Counted from the stretch's first letter, positions 47,159-60,485 are shown. The stretch is 64,000 bases of DNA from Callipepla californica brunnescens (GCA_023055505.1 JALIRH010000001.1:119875964-119939963), one strand, 5' to 3'. Numbers and translations: made by a program. The notes: generated by a model from the letters alone, not told the origin.

Positions 47159-49899
47159 ATTTAGTATGTTTGACATGGTGTCAGTTGCAACATGTCCTTA
47201 CTGAACTGTGACCTTGTTTTCTATAGTAGGCAACATGGAAAGCCAGAGCTTCTTCAGTAGTTATAAGAGGCAGAATACAGTTTTTTTCTGTTCTAGTTGT
47301 TTGCTGGGTTTTGTTGTTCTTTCTTTTTGAGATTCATACTCACATGCAGTACTTATCACATTTAATATATGTTTCTGGGCAGTGCTAAACAAAGGAAAAT
47401 TCTACTAATATGTAATTACCTTAAAGGAAAACAAAACAAAAAAACAACAAGACTTTAAATGCTCCCTATTGTAAGATCTTCTTTAGAAAATGTACTACTG
47501 TGGATACGTAACAAAATTAGTTGGCAATATCTTTGAGAAAGCTGTATTTGCCTTTGGGGAAGAATTATACAGCTCAAAATTCCTCTCTGCAATGTCTCTT
47601 TTGTTGAGCAATTGAAGCTGCCATAATTAAGCAGTGTTTTGTTCTTGCACAGGTTTGTTTACATTTGAGAAAATGCAATGGAATAATTAAAATTTAATAA
47701 TATGGTAAATAAGATCTGAATAATTTATTCAGAGCAAATAAAATGAATGTTGATGATCACGTTTTGAGGCTAGAAGAAAAGCCAGACTTCTAAGACCGTA
47801 TAGAAATTGTTATTTTATTTTATTTGAAACAAGTATGTTTATATTGGATCAATCTTCAAAACAGAAAACATATTTCTACTTAGGGACAAAAGTATATGTA
47901 AATCATGAACTCATCTGAAATTAGTAATATGGATATAAATAATACAGATATTATGAAAAGGCAAATGTTGACTTTGAAATATCACATCAGCTTTCCACTA
48001 AAAGTAATTATACATACATATATATATATACACTTTTGTGCAATTATTCATTTCTTTATACTTTTTTACAAAGGAAATAGTAGATGGCGTTATTTTTTAC
48101 TGTTAAAAGTAATGGGATCAGTACCATTAGCTTCAATAGTGCATGACCAAGATTATAATTATCATTATTCATTACAGAGGTCTCTAGAAGCTCAAAATAA
48201 ATAATAATAATAATAATAACTTCAGAATTACATTGTGCCTATATGAAAAGGCTTAGAAGTTAACAGCATGCATTGTTAAATAGAGTCTACATCTGACAAA
48301 AGCCTTTTTTCCAACAGTATGTATGCAGTTTTTTCTCTGAAACAGTCTTAAATAAGTCAAATGATGCATCTTCCATTCACCTCATAAAATATTTTCTATC
48401 ATCTAATAATTACTTACTTACACAGTAAGCAAAGAAAGCTTTGTTTGTTTTCCTCAAAATTTATTGGTTTTAAGTACAGAGGAACAATCTCTTGTGATTT
48501 GCAGCTGAAATTAGTATACCCAGAAATCATCTTCATGGATGGCTGTTTAACTCTGTAAGTCCTGGGTTGTGGTGATTCACAGTTCAAAATTATGCAAGAA
48601 AAATTATTTGGACATTTTTAATATAAAAGAAAAACAGCAGACTGCCTCAGTGGAAAGGAATAGAAACAATCCTTCAGAAATTTACCTAAGACTGCACTCT
48701 ACTTCCAACTGCCCAGTGCTCTAAATTTAAAACATAACCACAGGTTTGAGGAGATGCCTAATCCAACAGAGTAGAATTATCGCTGCAGCTCTAGGGAACT
48801 CAACAGTGACAACCTCAAAACTCATAAAATGCAGTCAAAGACATATGTGAACCATCTGAGGCTTAATGTTTCCTGCAACCTATAGAGAATGCAATCCACT
48901 ATATAACCAACTCCTATGTCATGGCTGAACAGCATTGAAAAACAGCTTTCAAACAGCAAAAAAAAAAAAAAGAGAAACTTTAAAAAATGACTGATTGCAC
49001 ATAGCGCTTTCTAATTGAAAGCTTCATTCTGTCTCCCATATAACCTGAACACTGTATTGCTTATTTTAGTAGATTCACATGTAATAAGAAAGAATAAATA
49101 CTTGGGCCGGTAGTATTACTTCATGCTACCAATAAAAATAGAGTGAATCTTTCAGACATCTATTCAGATTTCAGGGTTATTTTCTGTCCTTGCAACAGGC
49201 AGTAATATGTACCATGAGACAGTCACAGCAACTGACAAAGATATTCATATGAATAATGAAAGAGAAAATAAAGGAGCTGGACTGATGATACAAAATGATA
49301 AAATAAATAATCAAGTTGAATACTCAGTCTGGATACACAAAGGAATGGCAGTAAGAAGGAGCAGAGAGAAATGATTCTGATCAGATTTTACAAAACCAAC
49401 GAGAACTGCTTGGTGACATCTTCAGCCTGCTGAAGAGATTCCCATTTTGAAGCTACTGCTTTTGTTGAAAGAATGATGTATTTTGCTGAATGCTCTATTT
49501 GTGTGACTTGGTGCTATACTCATTCAACTACATAATTTCAGTGCGGTGTTATAGATTCATAATCACTTTATAATAGCAGGAACCAACACTGGCATAACAA
49601 GAAGATATTTCATCCTTTCCATACCCCTTGCATCTTCCTCTTTTTCTGTTCTGGCACAAATCTCTACCTTGACACTAATCTGGAAAGGAAAAATCTATAT
49701 CTGTATATGTATTTATATAGGTTTAACTTTCTCTTTGGTTCCTCTGACTGCCCAGCTGCACAAATATTAGCACTGAATATTTTGGTGCATGTTTTCACTT
49801 TTAGTCAGATAAATGGAAGACTAGAGCTTGAAACTGAAAATCATTTCTGAGTGCCTTACTGGGACAATACTCAGAAAAAAATTGAAGGGCAAAGATCCC
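47159..49899. other. AT-rich unique sequence with short microsatellites
   Basis: No gene is recognised. It holds a (TA)n stretch near 48016-48029, an (ATA)n array at 48195-48219 and an A-run near 48958-48971. Confidence 0.45.
48195..48219. repeat. (ATA)n microsatellite
   Basis: A run of about eight trinucleotide units at the end of an unrecognised 99-codon + frame (47905-48204). Confidence 0.9.
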
Positions 49900-50465
49900 A
49901 TAGCAGATCTGCGCATTTGAAGTGACATCAATCTGCTGAAAAATCTGAAATCTCTATATATCAAATGGTGTGGAAGGTGAGAACTGGGGGAGCGATGCTC
50001 CTCCAGTTGTAAGTGAATCACTTCAGGAACCCTAACATCCATAAGTCTATAGGTCCCTAAGGGATGCATCCCAGAGACCTGAGAAAACTGATTGATGTTG
50101 TCACTTGATACTTGAAAAGTCATGGCAGTAAGACGAAGGACTGGGAAAAAAGGAAATAGAGCTCCCATTTTTAAGAAGGGTAGAAAGAATGACCCAGGGA
50201 ACTATCAACCTGCCAGACTCACCTCAGTGCTGGGAAGATTCCTCCTGGAAGCCATGCTAAAGCATATGGAAGACAGGGAGGTGATAAGGCTTTACCAAGG
50301 GAAAGTCCTGCCTGACTTGTGGATTTTTATGATGGTGTAACTTAGTCTATGGACAAGGAAAGAGCCATTGATGTGGTCTATCTGGAATTCAGTAAGGCCT
50401 TTGACATGTTCCCCATAACATCCTTCTCTACAAATGGGAAAGATAAAGATTTGGTTGGAAGGAGG
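49900..50465 (+). mobile_element. CR1 LINE, 5' part of a composite copy with RT-domain remnant
   Basis: Forward CR1 ORF2, further upstream than any other copy here. Translated blocks are HKSIGP and MHPRDLR (about 50030-50085), then PIFKKGRKNDPGNYQPARL, LLEAMLKHMEDREVIR (50122-50340 frame), and from about 50356 AIDVVYLEFSKAFDMFP. The last corresponds to reverse-transcriptase motif A and keeps its catalytic aspartate (YLEFSKAFD). The following 'ACATCCTTCTCTACAAATGGGA' segment is also CR1. Stops and deletions break the frame, so it cannot make an enzyme. The upstream edge is uncertain by about 100 bp. Confidence 0.92.
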
Positions 50466-50716
50466 ATACACCTTCCTGAGCAGTCTGTTCCAGTGCTCCA
50501 CCAATCCTTACTATGAAGGAGTTTTTTTCCACAGTAATGCAGAACTTCCCTTCCTATGCTCTAATTTATGACCATTTCCCCTCCTGTCTCCACAGACCAC
50601 TGAAAAGATGTTGGCCATGTCTCTTTAACTCCTGCATTTAATATATTTATAAATATTAATAAGTTCACCTCTGAGTCTTCTTTTCTCACGTCTGAACAGA
50701 CTCAGATCACTTTTTT
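50466..50716 (-). mobile_element. CR1 LINE segment in opposite orientation inside the composite copy
   Basis: On + it reads CTTCCTGAGCAGTCTGTTCC, AGTGCTCCACCAATCCTTAC, CTTCCCTTCCTATGCTC, ACCATTTCCCCTCCTGTC, CATTTAATATATTTATAAAT, AAGTTCACCTCTGAGTCTTC and TTTTCTCACGTCTGAACAGACTC. This is reversed CR1 from the region ahead of the 3' tail. The tail itself (ATTCTATG repeats) is absent except possibly a TTGGTTGGAAGGAGG at the left edge. It separates two forward-oriented CR1 pieces. Confidence 0.88.
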
Positions 50717-50719
50717 CAC

Positions 50720-51243
50720 AGGTGAGATGTTCCAGGCATCAAGAGCCTGGAGCACACACCAAGCTGTGTAGGGCAGTCAACACATTCAAGGGATGGGATG
50801 CCATCCAGAGATATCTAGGTAGGCTCAAGCAGTGGATACAGTTAAACCTCATCAGGTTGAACAAAACCCAGGTCTTGCAGCCCAGAAAGGAAACCACATC
50901 CTGGTCCACATGAAGAATCCTCCAGTCCAGTAAAATACAGGTATGGACATGCTGGAGTGCATAAAGAGAAAGGCCAATAAAAGGGGAAATGGCTTCACAC
51001 TAAAGAGGGGAGACTTGGATTGGATATAAGGAAGATGTTTTTCACAATACAGGTCATAAAGCACTGGCACAGGTTGTTCAAAGAGGTGGTGGATGCCCTG
51101 TCCCTGGAGACATTCAAGGTCAGGCTGGATGGGGCTCTGAGCAACATGATCTAGCTGTGGATATCCCTGTTCATTGTGGGGGAGTTGGACTAGATGATCT
51201 TAAAGATCCCTTGCAACTCTAAGGTTTCTATGATTCTATATCT
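50720..51243 (+). mobile_element. CR1 LINE, 3' part of the composite copy
   Basis: Forward CR1 resumes within ORF2: the frame at 50722-50913 encodes DAIQRYLGRLKQWIQLNLIR and LNKTQ, equivalent to the LEKWAH..NKAKC block of the copy at 16427. After a deletion comes the C-terminal end (AATGGCTTCACACTAAAGAG, GACTTGGATTGGATATAAGG, GCACTGGCACAGGTTG, GGTGGTGGATGCCCTGTCCC, CAGGCTGGATGGGGCTCTGA) and the tail GGAGTTGGACTAGATGATCT with TTTCTATGATTCTAT. The layout suggests this and 49900-50465 are parts of one element with internal losses. Confidence 0.94.
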
Positions 51244-53864
51244 GATCAGAGCTGCAATTGTTTTTTGTTTGTTTATTTGTCTATTTTTATTTGTTGTTTT
51301 TTTTTGCTTCATAAACAGTAGAGTAAATAAGCCTTTTTGATATTCCCAAAATCTCAGAGCCAGCAAGATATATTAAATGTTTTCACTGTGGTAACTACAG
51401 CCACTTTTGTCTCACTGCAAAACTCAAGGCTTAAAGTACACTTCCAAATTTAATAATGTTGGACATGTAGTGTTAACTCTCTGCAACTGCTAAAGCTCAT
51501 TAGCTAACAGTTGTTTTATTAATTACTACAAAGTCAATAAATAAAAAACTCCAGTCATCCATTAAGTATACAGCTTAAAGCATTTGTACAAGCAGATAGT
51601 GCCTTTTGTAAAGAAGTCGTGTGTAGCAATAATAAACAGCAAAATCATGACCAAATCTCACTAACAAACTCACTATTTAGGTTTTATTCTTCCTCATCCT
51701 TCAACAACAACTTTTTTTTTTGTTTGTTCTAGGAAAATTTTCCTTTTTTAACACAGTACTATCAATGAACAAAGTTTTAATTACCTGAATATCATCTTTT
51801 TTTTTATTCGACACCAATCTAATAAGTCAGATCTCAGTAGTGCAAGTGGGGATTCTCTTGAGAGATAAAAGAGTGCTGCACAAGGTGTCTGCCTACACTC
51901 CTTGCTAGTCATAACAATCGCATCTTTACTTACAGATGTGTTTAAATTCCATGGTTAAAGCATGTGGCATTGAGACAGAGAGTCTTTGAAATCAGCACCA
52001 TGTTTACTGCTGTTAGCAGCCTTTGAAATGAGTACAAACATTTCTTTGTTCAGGGTAACCTGATGGGTTTGAAGATTTGGGTCATCAATTACCTTGCCTA
52101 TATGATGTTAGAATAGGAGAAGAGATATTAATGACTTCCACCTTTGGATTATTTCCTCATGGAATGGATGGGTTAGCCCTTCCAAATCAAGAAGAATGTG
52201 CATAACTAAACCTAGACTAGCTGTTGCCACTGTTGAGTCAAAGACCTATATCAGCAGTGAGTTTTGGGATCAAAAGAGGACCTAATGATGCCTAAGTATC
52301 CAGCAATGAATTTCCTGTTAATTACGATTCACTTGAAGAGCAAATGCAAGTTCTTCTCTGGTAGAATGGGATTCATTTTTTGATGCCTACTAGAGGTGAA
52401 TATTGCTTTTTTATTCACTAATCTGAGACCAGATTTACCACCCTATACCAAGTGAGAGTCAGTGTAAAGGCTTCTACTCATCAAATATTTCTGTGTATAG
52501 TCCCTCCTGTAGAATGATAAATATTTTCTTTTCATAGAAAGAGAAGAAATAAAAATACGAGCTTGAAATGCAGTTAAGGTTGTTTATTTGTCTTTTTTTT
52601 TTTTTTTTGAGTGCTGCTTTAGGCATCATATTGAACAAGTACATAAAGACAGCCTCTTGTGAATTATAATTGCTATATATTTCCTTTATTTCCTTTTAAA
52701 TAAAGACTTGGCTTTTTGCCCTAAATTGCACAAAGGATTTTTTTTTCTTTTCTTTTCTTTTTAAGCTTATCCATTAAATTACTAGAAGAATGTTAAGCTT
52801 AAGTATTTGAGTATTACCTTTCTTCCCTAGGGAGAAGACAGATGTATTCATGTCTAGGTGGTGTGTGTTAGACAATCTCTCTCTCCACACACCCCCAACC
52901 CCCCGCCTCCATTTATACTAGGATTGATCAAGTTGTTTTGTTCTTATCTGTTTTGTCATTGTAACTTTTCTGGTAGTGCTATGCTTGGACAGTTAATAAC
53001 CTTTAACTCTGACTGATGAATTTATGACAAAATGCCTTTCTTTCACTGTACATTTTCATGTGTTCAGTGAGGCTGCTTTGCATTATACAGTTATCTTTAC
53101 CCCATGCAGTAATGCTGTATATACCATGTAAATATCTTCCCAGCTCACACATGTTGCTACAGTTGAAATGTAACTGAACAGCAGAATGAGAACGTGAATA
53201 TACATTAGTCTAAGTAGATCAGTTCTTCCAACATAGGCTATAAAGTCTGCTGCTACAGAGTACCCTAAGGGAGAAACACATGGATTTGCATTAATAACTC
53301 TTTTACAATTTGGTTATGGCAACCATGGAAATGTAGCCTCTGAAGAACTCAGCTCCCTTCTATCAGTTCTCACTTCACTGCAGACAAGTTTCCAACTTCC
53401 AATGCCAGGTTTCCATCTTACACAGCCCTTTGTCTCCTAGCACCTTTCCTGGTTACATCAGTTCTCACTCCACTGAAGGCTGGATGCAGCTGAACCCAGA
53501 AGTATTCATCCATGGTCTGAGAAGCTCTTGCTTGGTTTAGGTGCTGGTCACTCTTATCTAAAATATAAATACAGCTTTCAGTATGTTATATATTCTTACT
53601 ATGAAGTTTGCAAAATATATCCTCCATATATCTTGGAGGTCTGTGGAAAGAGCTCTGGCTGATTTGCCAAAAGCTGGTGGGAATGAAATAAGAGCAGTCA
53701 TGGGAATTATAGAATTGGAACTCAAATCTTAGAAGTAAGTAGCACATTAATAAAAAAAGAAAGAAAAATAAAAAGCAGGATTTTTTTTATGTCTAGAGCA
53801 TGTGATAGAATTGTACACTCTGGGAATTCACTCAAATATGACAGCGTAGAGTAGCCTCAAAAGG
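51244..53864. other. AT-rich unique sequence with T-runs
   Basis: No gene or dispersed repeat is recognised. Low-complexity parts include T/TTTG runs at about 51259-51308, a T16 at 52593-52608 and TTTTC-like units at 52739-52763. A 20-bp imperfect direct repeat (ATCAGTTCTCACTTCACTG type) occurs at 53362 and 53457. Confidence 0.45.
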
Positions 53865-53990
53865 ACAAAGGACTGGCACAGGTTACCTGGAGAAGTTGTG
53901 GGTGCTCCATCCCTGGATGTACTAGAGGACAGGTTGGATGAGGAGCTGCATTGCCAGAGCTGGAGAGTGGCAACCAGTCTGTGGCAAAAT
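53865..53990 (+). mobile_element. CR1 LINE, internal 3'-region fragment without tail
   Basis: GACTGGCACAGGTTACCTGG, AGAAGTTGTGGGTGCTCC, ATCCCTGGATGTACTAGAGG and CAGGTTGGATGAGGAGCTGC match the forward CR1 segment just before the 3' tail. The GATGATCTT and ATTCTATG parts cannot be found, so the copy has lost its end or decayed beyond recognition. Confidence 0.8.
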
Positions 53991-54055
53991 GTAGGAGCCT
54001 GTAGCACAAATAGATAAGACAAAAATATGGTTAAGAGGGAAGTTTAATGTAATTA

Positions 54056-54088
54056 TTTTATTTTATTTTGCTTTATTTTATTTTATTA
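54056..54088. repeat. (TTTTA)n microsatellite, imperfect
   Basis: Six to seven TTTTA-like units with a single GC interruption. Confidence 0.85.
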
Positions 54089-57000
54089 TCTTGTATGTTA
54101 CTCTGAGTAACTGATTCCCTAGAAAAAGTAAACTGGGAAGTGCACCCTGTTTGGAGCAACATCTTTAAAGGACCACCTATTAATTAAATATATATTAAAC
54201 TTTACATTAGCTGGAGTTGACAGCTGGATTCAGAAGTCTCTCCTGAGCTGAATGTCATAGGCTATGATCCCCAAATTAACTGAACGTCAGGTGCAACCAG
54301 ATCTGAGAAACAGTTTTCAATTTTGTCATACAAAAAGAAGACTAAGTGTTATCACTTGGGGTACACATACAACCCCTTCAAGAAATTTTATTGTGATTCA
54401 CTGAATATCTATAGTAGGCTGTATTTGTTTTCTGGATTTGTTTGAGCCTTAAGGATGCATGAAAATATATATGTAAAGCTCTCTAAATGTAGACATTTCC
54501 CATATTAGATGTGTTTTCACAGAATCCATATATTTATAGTGGGGTTTATTCACTGGAAATAAAAGCTTTGCACTTGCAAAAAATGTCTGTGGAAGCCCAA
54601 ATGCTTTATTTTTCATCTCAGTCAGCTGCTGATAGTAATCACTGCATTTGCTATAGTTTGAAAGGGAAAGCTCTGAGGTAGTTTTGGATACTCAGAAGTA
54701 ATAAAATTTCCAAAGTTTTAATTCAAGTGGTTTATAATGAAAACTATTGTTTGAATAATGTACGATACTTGTTTTGTTAAACACAACCATTAAAGAAATC
54801 CAGGAACTGGAAAAACAATATTTAACTTGGTGAGGAAGCTGTCTCTATATGTTACATTTTTTTCCGTTTCCAACTAATCTAAGTCTCAGACTGGTTGGAT
54901 GAAACAGAAAAGGACTCAGGGCAACATAACGTAACAGCATCAAATCAATGGGCATTTCCATTTTGCTTGAAGAACAAGAGAGATATAATGACAGGGTTAA
55001 AAGGGTGTTTGCATTTCCCCAGGTGACTGAACCATCAAGCTCTGGGGAGTATTGGGTTTCTTGTGAAACTAACACACTTTGCTGTGTAGCAGAGCATGTA
55101 CAGTACTCCCAGCTCACCAGGTTTTTCACTACTTCACAAAAACAATCAAGACATTTTGTTCCAAACCTCACTTGAGAGAAGCCTATCTATTTTGCCACTA
55201 GGAAAAATAAGATAAGCATCTCATTTAGAATTTCCTAGAGACACCAGCTTGGACAAACTGATCTTGGACAGAACTGAAATTTATGCAAAAATTACCATAC
55301 TTCATTGTGTCAAACGTAGGGGAGATTTCCTGACTAAAGAAGTATCACATACTTTAAGCAAATAGAAGCTGCAAAGGTGTGTGAAGGAAGCAGTGGAGTG
55401 AGAGGTTTGCAAAGATTTAGGAGAGTACATAATTAAGTCATCAGTAACGCAGCATTACCAGTCTGAATTGCATTGCTATGGTGGAACGTAGGTAAGGTAG
55501 TTGAGGTAGGAGAATGGGTTATGGCATGTAGCCATCCAGTCTACTGCTGAAGTATTAAAGGTGTATTGTAACTGGGATTCGACTCTTTTCAAATTCTCTC
55601 TGCTCCAAAACTTACATAGTCATTGTTTTCTAAGGTTCAGCATCTTTCTTTCTTAAGTTGCTTCCCCAAAAGCCAAACTTATGCCACCTTCTCTGCAAGC
55701 TGTAATCAACAACAGGTCAAAGCAATTAATTCACTTCAAAGAGCTGTTGCTGCACAAACCCATATGGTTGCTTTCTATGCGACTTTGTAGCTAATTAGAG
55801 TTGACTTTGTTTTGCCCTCTTCCGTTTTTCTTTACCTGAGGACCAAGTTCTCCAGTGTGTCCAACTCTATACCCATATGCAGTCCCTCTGAAGTCAGTTT
55901 CTTGCCACTAGGAAGGTTACTCGTGTATTCAGCCTAATGCTTTTCTGTATCTAATTCAATTACATTGTTCTAATTGTGTCTCTTTATGTCCCCTTAAACA
56001 CCAGAGTTTGGCACAGGTACAAGAATTTTACAGCTGAGTAGATTTAAAGGGACTACTGTAACTATCTTTGTAGAGGAATGGTCTGTATTTATTAATGCCG
56101 TGTTACAGAGATGAGTTTAGGGCAGAGAAACCAGGGCAGTTCTCCAGGATCATAAATGCCTGGGGTGAGCAGGCCAAATTAGATGGCAATGAGAATTAGC
56201 CAAAGCAGAAATGGCTTCTGTTTGGGCCAGCCATAAGTCTTAATCAAGTATTTCTACTCTGCAAGTCAACTGCAGGTTTCTGCCAGAACAGATGTATAAA
56301 GGAATGTTGTATAAGGTGTTCAGTTCCTGAAATGATGAAGCAGACATAGGTTTTGTTGGCACAAATATCCTTTCTCCATTATACTTTACTACAGCATTAT
56401 CTATACAATATTCTTGTCTCTAAAATAGAAATACATGCTTTTAACAGATAGACTACTTCATGGAAAATAAATAGGTTATGGTCTCATTCAAAGAGTTGGA
56501 GTCAAAGGTTCCTTATTCAGATAGAGATCAGTGACAAGAGGTGTTCTTCAGAGGTCAGTATTAGGAAAGACGTTATTTAACATCATTGTTTCATAAATTC
56601 CAAGATGAGATGAATCTCAGAATTTTTGTTTAATGCCCAGACAGAAATAAGGTGTGAGTTTTATCACTGTTTTTCTGGATATTGCTGGAATTTGTGGTGA
56701 AAGTAAAGAAACAGTGTGGAAGCAAATACTGTATTTATTTTGAGTATGGCATATAGTACCTCAGCAACCAAAACTAGAAAAGCCTACTTCAGGATTCATC
56801 CCTATATTACGTTGTATGGCAACTGCTGAGTCACAGACACAGTTTAAATACTGTGGTCAAAAATCACGGTATGAGAGATGTCCCAGAATATGAAGCTATC
56901 TCTCAAGTCTCTTTAAAAAAAATAATCCTTTTCCATGTATGAATTCCTTCCTTAACAGGTTCTCACTTTTTCTATTCTCTGGTGGGATACTGAAGGCTGA

Positions 57001-59192
57001 CAAACACCACTCAAGTTAGTGGACTCTTAAAGGCCTTGTGTTACTTGCTAGAAACAACCCTTTGATATTTACAGACTTCATGTTTTGTACAGTAGATGAG
57101 GGCATAGAGAAATGTAGATTTGATTGAGTGGTGGCTCTAGAAACATGGAAAAAAAATTATCTGAGGCAGAGAGAAAGATCTTTAGTTTGACCAGTCACAT
57201 GACATTTCATTTCAGGATCACAAGTTCACTTTAAAACTCTCTTTAAAACATAGAAGTGAATTTTAGCAAGAAAGATCTGTTTGGACTGAGAAGTCAAGAC
57301 ATATTCTTTTAATGTTGAAAAAGAACACGATTCTTCTTTTAGAGACTTTTAGATTGGGTAAGTTTGGTTCTCATAAAAATGTTACGGCTGATCTGAATCT
57401 GCACATTTAAGACAAAATGTTGTCTGCCACTTTTGTAGGTAGCTTTTAGTCTCTAACCTCAATAGTATAACAATCTTAATGGAGGTGGTATTAAATTTTG
57501 AATATGAACCAGTCCCTCTGGTACTATCGTTGTTCCTACATTCAGAAATATGAACTGAAGGAGATGGATCCAACAGAATCAGTGTTTTTGTTTACAACTC
57601 TTCTTACTTCTAATACTCTAGGGTTCAAAGTCCTTCCTGAAAGCCTCCTTAAAAAGGGCATACCCAACCATTATTTCCTATAATAAAGACAGGGGGAAAG
57701 TGAAGCAGTATGACCTTTGCATTAGGTATCAAATAGTTAACATTCTGAAGCTAAGTTCATCATCTGAATCCCAACATACCTCTCATTTAATCCATCTGCT
57801 GAAGAGAGATGTAATATTGTCACTCATCAGGCAGGAGGATTTTAGCTATGCCCGTAAAAATACTTGCACAAGTTCCCTTAGCTCAATGTTAATTAAAACA
57901 CAGGCTTTGCAAGATGTGGCCTGGGAACTCCAGTGGTTTCTCTAGCTTTGCTATGTCAGGAAGAAATCCTCTCTAAATGAAATACTTAGGAAAGATTGCT
58001 GTGGCTTGGAGCCATAGGAAGATTGGTCACAAAACTTGATGCCACATTGTTGGTGTTGTGGGTAACTCACCTGATTTATCTTTCTTGTGATTCTGACTCT
58101 TCATGCAGAGAACTCATCTGATTCGACATTCATGCTCACAGGGCACTCACAGGGAAGTTCAATTAAGTGTGATGCATTAAGTCTTCTTGAAATTATTGGG
58201 TAAATAATGGATGCAAATATAACAATTGAGTTTACATATAAAAAATACAACACTAAGGCAACTCATTTCAGGGACATTCCTAAGCAAAATTGTTCCTAAT
58301 TGTTTTCCCTCTGCTGATATAAAATGAAGCTAACAAAACTCTGACATTCTTGTTCAATAAACTAGCAAAGCAAAGCAACGTATTTGTTGCCAGAAAACAT
58401 ATAGCAATCAAAATAGTTTCTTTTAGCTTACAAGAACCTTAAAAATCTGAAATACCTACCTGGAAAGCTTTCAGGAAATATGGATTAGATTGTTTTTTTT
58501 TTTTTATGAATTTTCATAATCTTTTAAGTTCCTATGTATTTTACTAGAAGAATGCAGAAAGAAGCAAATCTCTTTACAAGTTGCCATAATAGCTTTAATT
58601 TGTTTTCATTTAGTGAGTTAACAAGGTGATTTCAAACAGAATGCTTTCAGGGTATGTGTGTAATAGCTAGCAGTTTTCCTCTTCTACACTCATGGATGTA
58701 GATGCAGTAAGGTAGACAGCACAATAACACTTTGCAAACAGCCTATATGTCTCAGAACTCATGATGTTTCCTAGTCCCGACATTACTTAAAAAGAAATCA
58801 CTTTCTAACTCTGAATGCTTCAGAAGGCCAACATGGAGAAGGATATCTTCCCATATTAAAAATCAGACAGTTAATTATTCCATGAAAATTCTATAACAGA
58901 ATAGAGTCACCACAGCAAATCAAGCTAAATTAGTGAAAAAGAGAAGTACCGAACCTCCTGGCTTAATGAGTTTAACTCATGATAGAAACAAGGGCAATGA
59001 GTTCCTCCTGCTGTCTTATGTATGTAATTGACCATAGCACCATGTAGATAATTATTTAAACATTTAACTTTAACACGAAAAAATACAGAGTGCATGATCA
59101 CTTGCTTTTCTGGTAATGTACTGAGAATTTAAAACTGACATTGAAGGATGAAAATAATGATATTATTATAATAGAGATATTGATTTTAAAAC

Positions 59193-59211
59193 ATATATAT
59201 ATATATATATT
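59193..59211. repeat. (AT)n microsatellite
   Basis: About nine AT units in a row in an AT-rich setting. Confidence 0.9.
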
Positions 59212-60263
59212 AGTTAAAGTCACTGAAATACCTTCATAAGACTCCTCTTTATTGTTCTTAGTATGTTTTGGTCTCCCATATGTCTTTAAACATAGAGGGG
59301 AAAAAAAGCCCTTTCCTGCTTTTAGCTAATTTAACAATTGAATTATCTAGCTCTAACTCCCCATAGAGTTTAAGCAGAATTTGTCTGCCTTTCATTTCAG
59401 GGGCTGTAAGTTGAAACCTTAAAGGATTTTTTATAATAAACTTTCTGTGTGCCTGTTTTGCTTTCACTGTAATATAGATGAGTACATTTGCACCACACAA
59501 TTATCTTTATTGCCTATAAACAAGCTGTGTAAGAACTGAACATTTTGGCTTTTTCTTTTTCTTTTTTTTTTTGGTCTAGAGAAGAAGTAAAGCCTTTAGA
59601 ATATATTTTCCCATGAACTTTTGAGTACACTTAAGGCTTGGTTTGTGGTTTTTTTTTGTTGTTTTTTTTTTTTTAAACTCTACAATCCTTGAAGAAAATG
59701 CCTAATGAACTTATTTGGCCACATCTCTAATATGCATGAAATTTCACCATGTTTGTGAAGATGTGTGGTCACCTGCTGCTGGCTAATTTACAAGTAAATG
59801 TTTGTGTTCACCTCCCAAAATGCTCTGTGCTTCGTAGTGGATGCTACATGCAGATGTTGTCATTCCTAAGATTGCAATTGGCATTCACATATTTAAAAAA
59901 AAAAAAAAAAAACAGCTTTAACAGCTTTCCTCTTCTATTTGCATCTACTTTATTTGCATTTATTCTGCGCAGGGAGTTAAAATGCCTCAAATGTCTCCTT
60001 TGTTGTCCTGTTGTTGCTGGGTTTTGTTATTCTTTTGCTTTTTAGTTTTGCAATACAATGTTTAGTAATGTAAACAATCTACTTTTTCAAATCTGAAGGC
60101 TTGTTCTGTGATATTTAATGGATGTCCTCACCATGCCTCAATGGTTAGTGTACAGCTAGAAATACTTGGAATACTTAGTTACCTCCCCTGAGATTCTCTT
60201 ATACCATCTTCTTGAATGCTGTTCCCAAGTGTTTACTCCTGCACTCTTCCAGAGGAAGGGAAT

Positions 60264-60485
60264 ATCACAGAATCATAGAGCTATGGAATCATTAAGGTTG
60301 GAAAAGATCACTGAGATCATCTAACCTGATTGTTAACCCATCACCACTACATCACTACAGCAGTTCAGTATCAACACAGTTCTGGAAAACCTCTAGGGAT
60401 GGTGACTCCATCACTTCCCTGGACAGCCTATTCCAATACTTCACCACTCTTTTGAGAATCATTTTTTCCTTATATCCAACCAAGA
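60264..60485 (-). mobile_element. CR1 LINE, 3'-end fragment
   Basis: Reversed CR1: ATCACAGAATCATAGAGC, ATCATTAAGGTTGG, AAAAGATCACTGAGATCATC, AACCCATCACCACTACATCAC, GGAAAACCTCTAGGGATGGTG, ACTCCATCACTTCCCTGG, ACAGCCTATTCCAATACTTC and TTTTTTCCTTATATCCAAC in order on +. The tail is intact. Confidence 0.95.

Larger units (their letters stand above)
53991..60263. other. Six kilobases of AT-rich sequence without a recognised gene or dispersed repeat
   Basis: The longest CR1-free stretch in the window. It has a (TTTTA)n run at 54056-54088, an (AT)n at 59193-59211, T-rich runs near 59564 and 59650-59674 and an A18 at 59895-59912. Frames such as 54845-55171 (-, 108 codons) and 59749-60045 (+) have no recognised content. 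Confidence 0.45.

Noticed and set aside
53362..53476. 20-bp imperfect direct repeat about 95 bp apart
   Set aside because: It is short and isolated, and no mobile-element structure accompanies it. A chance similarity is likely.
59895..59912. A18 run as the poly(A) tail of a processed pseudogene
   Set aside because: The upstream sequence resembles no gene and has no target-site duplication or polyadenylation signal in the right place.
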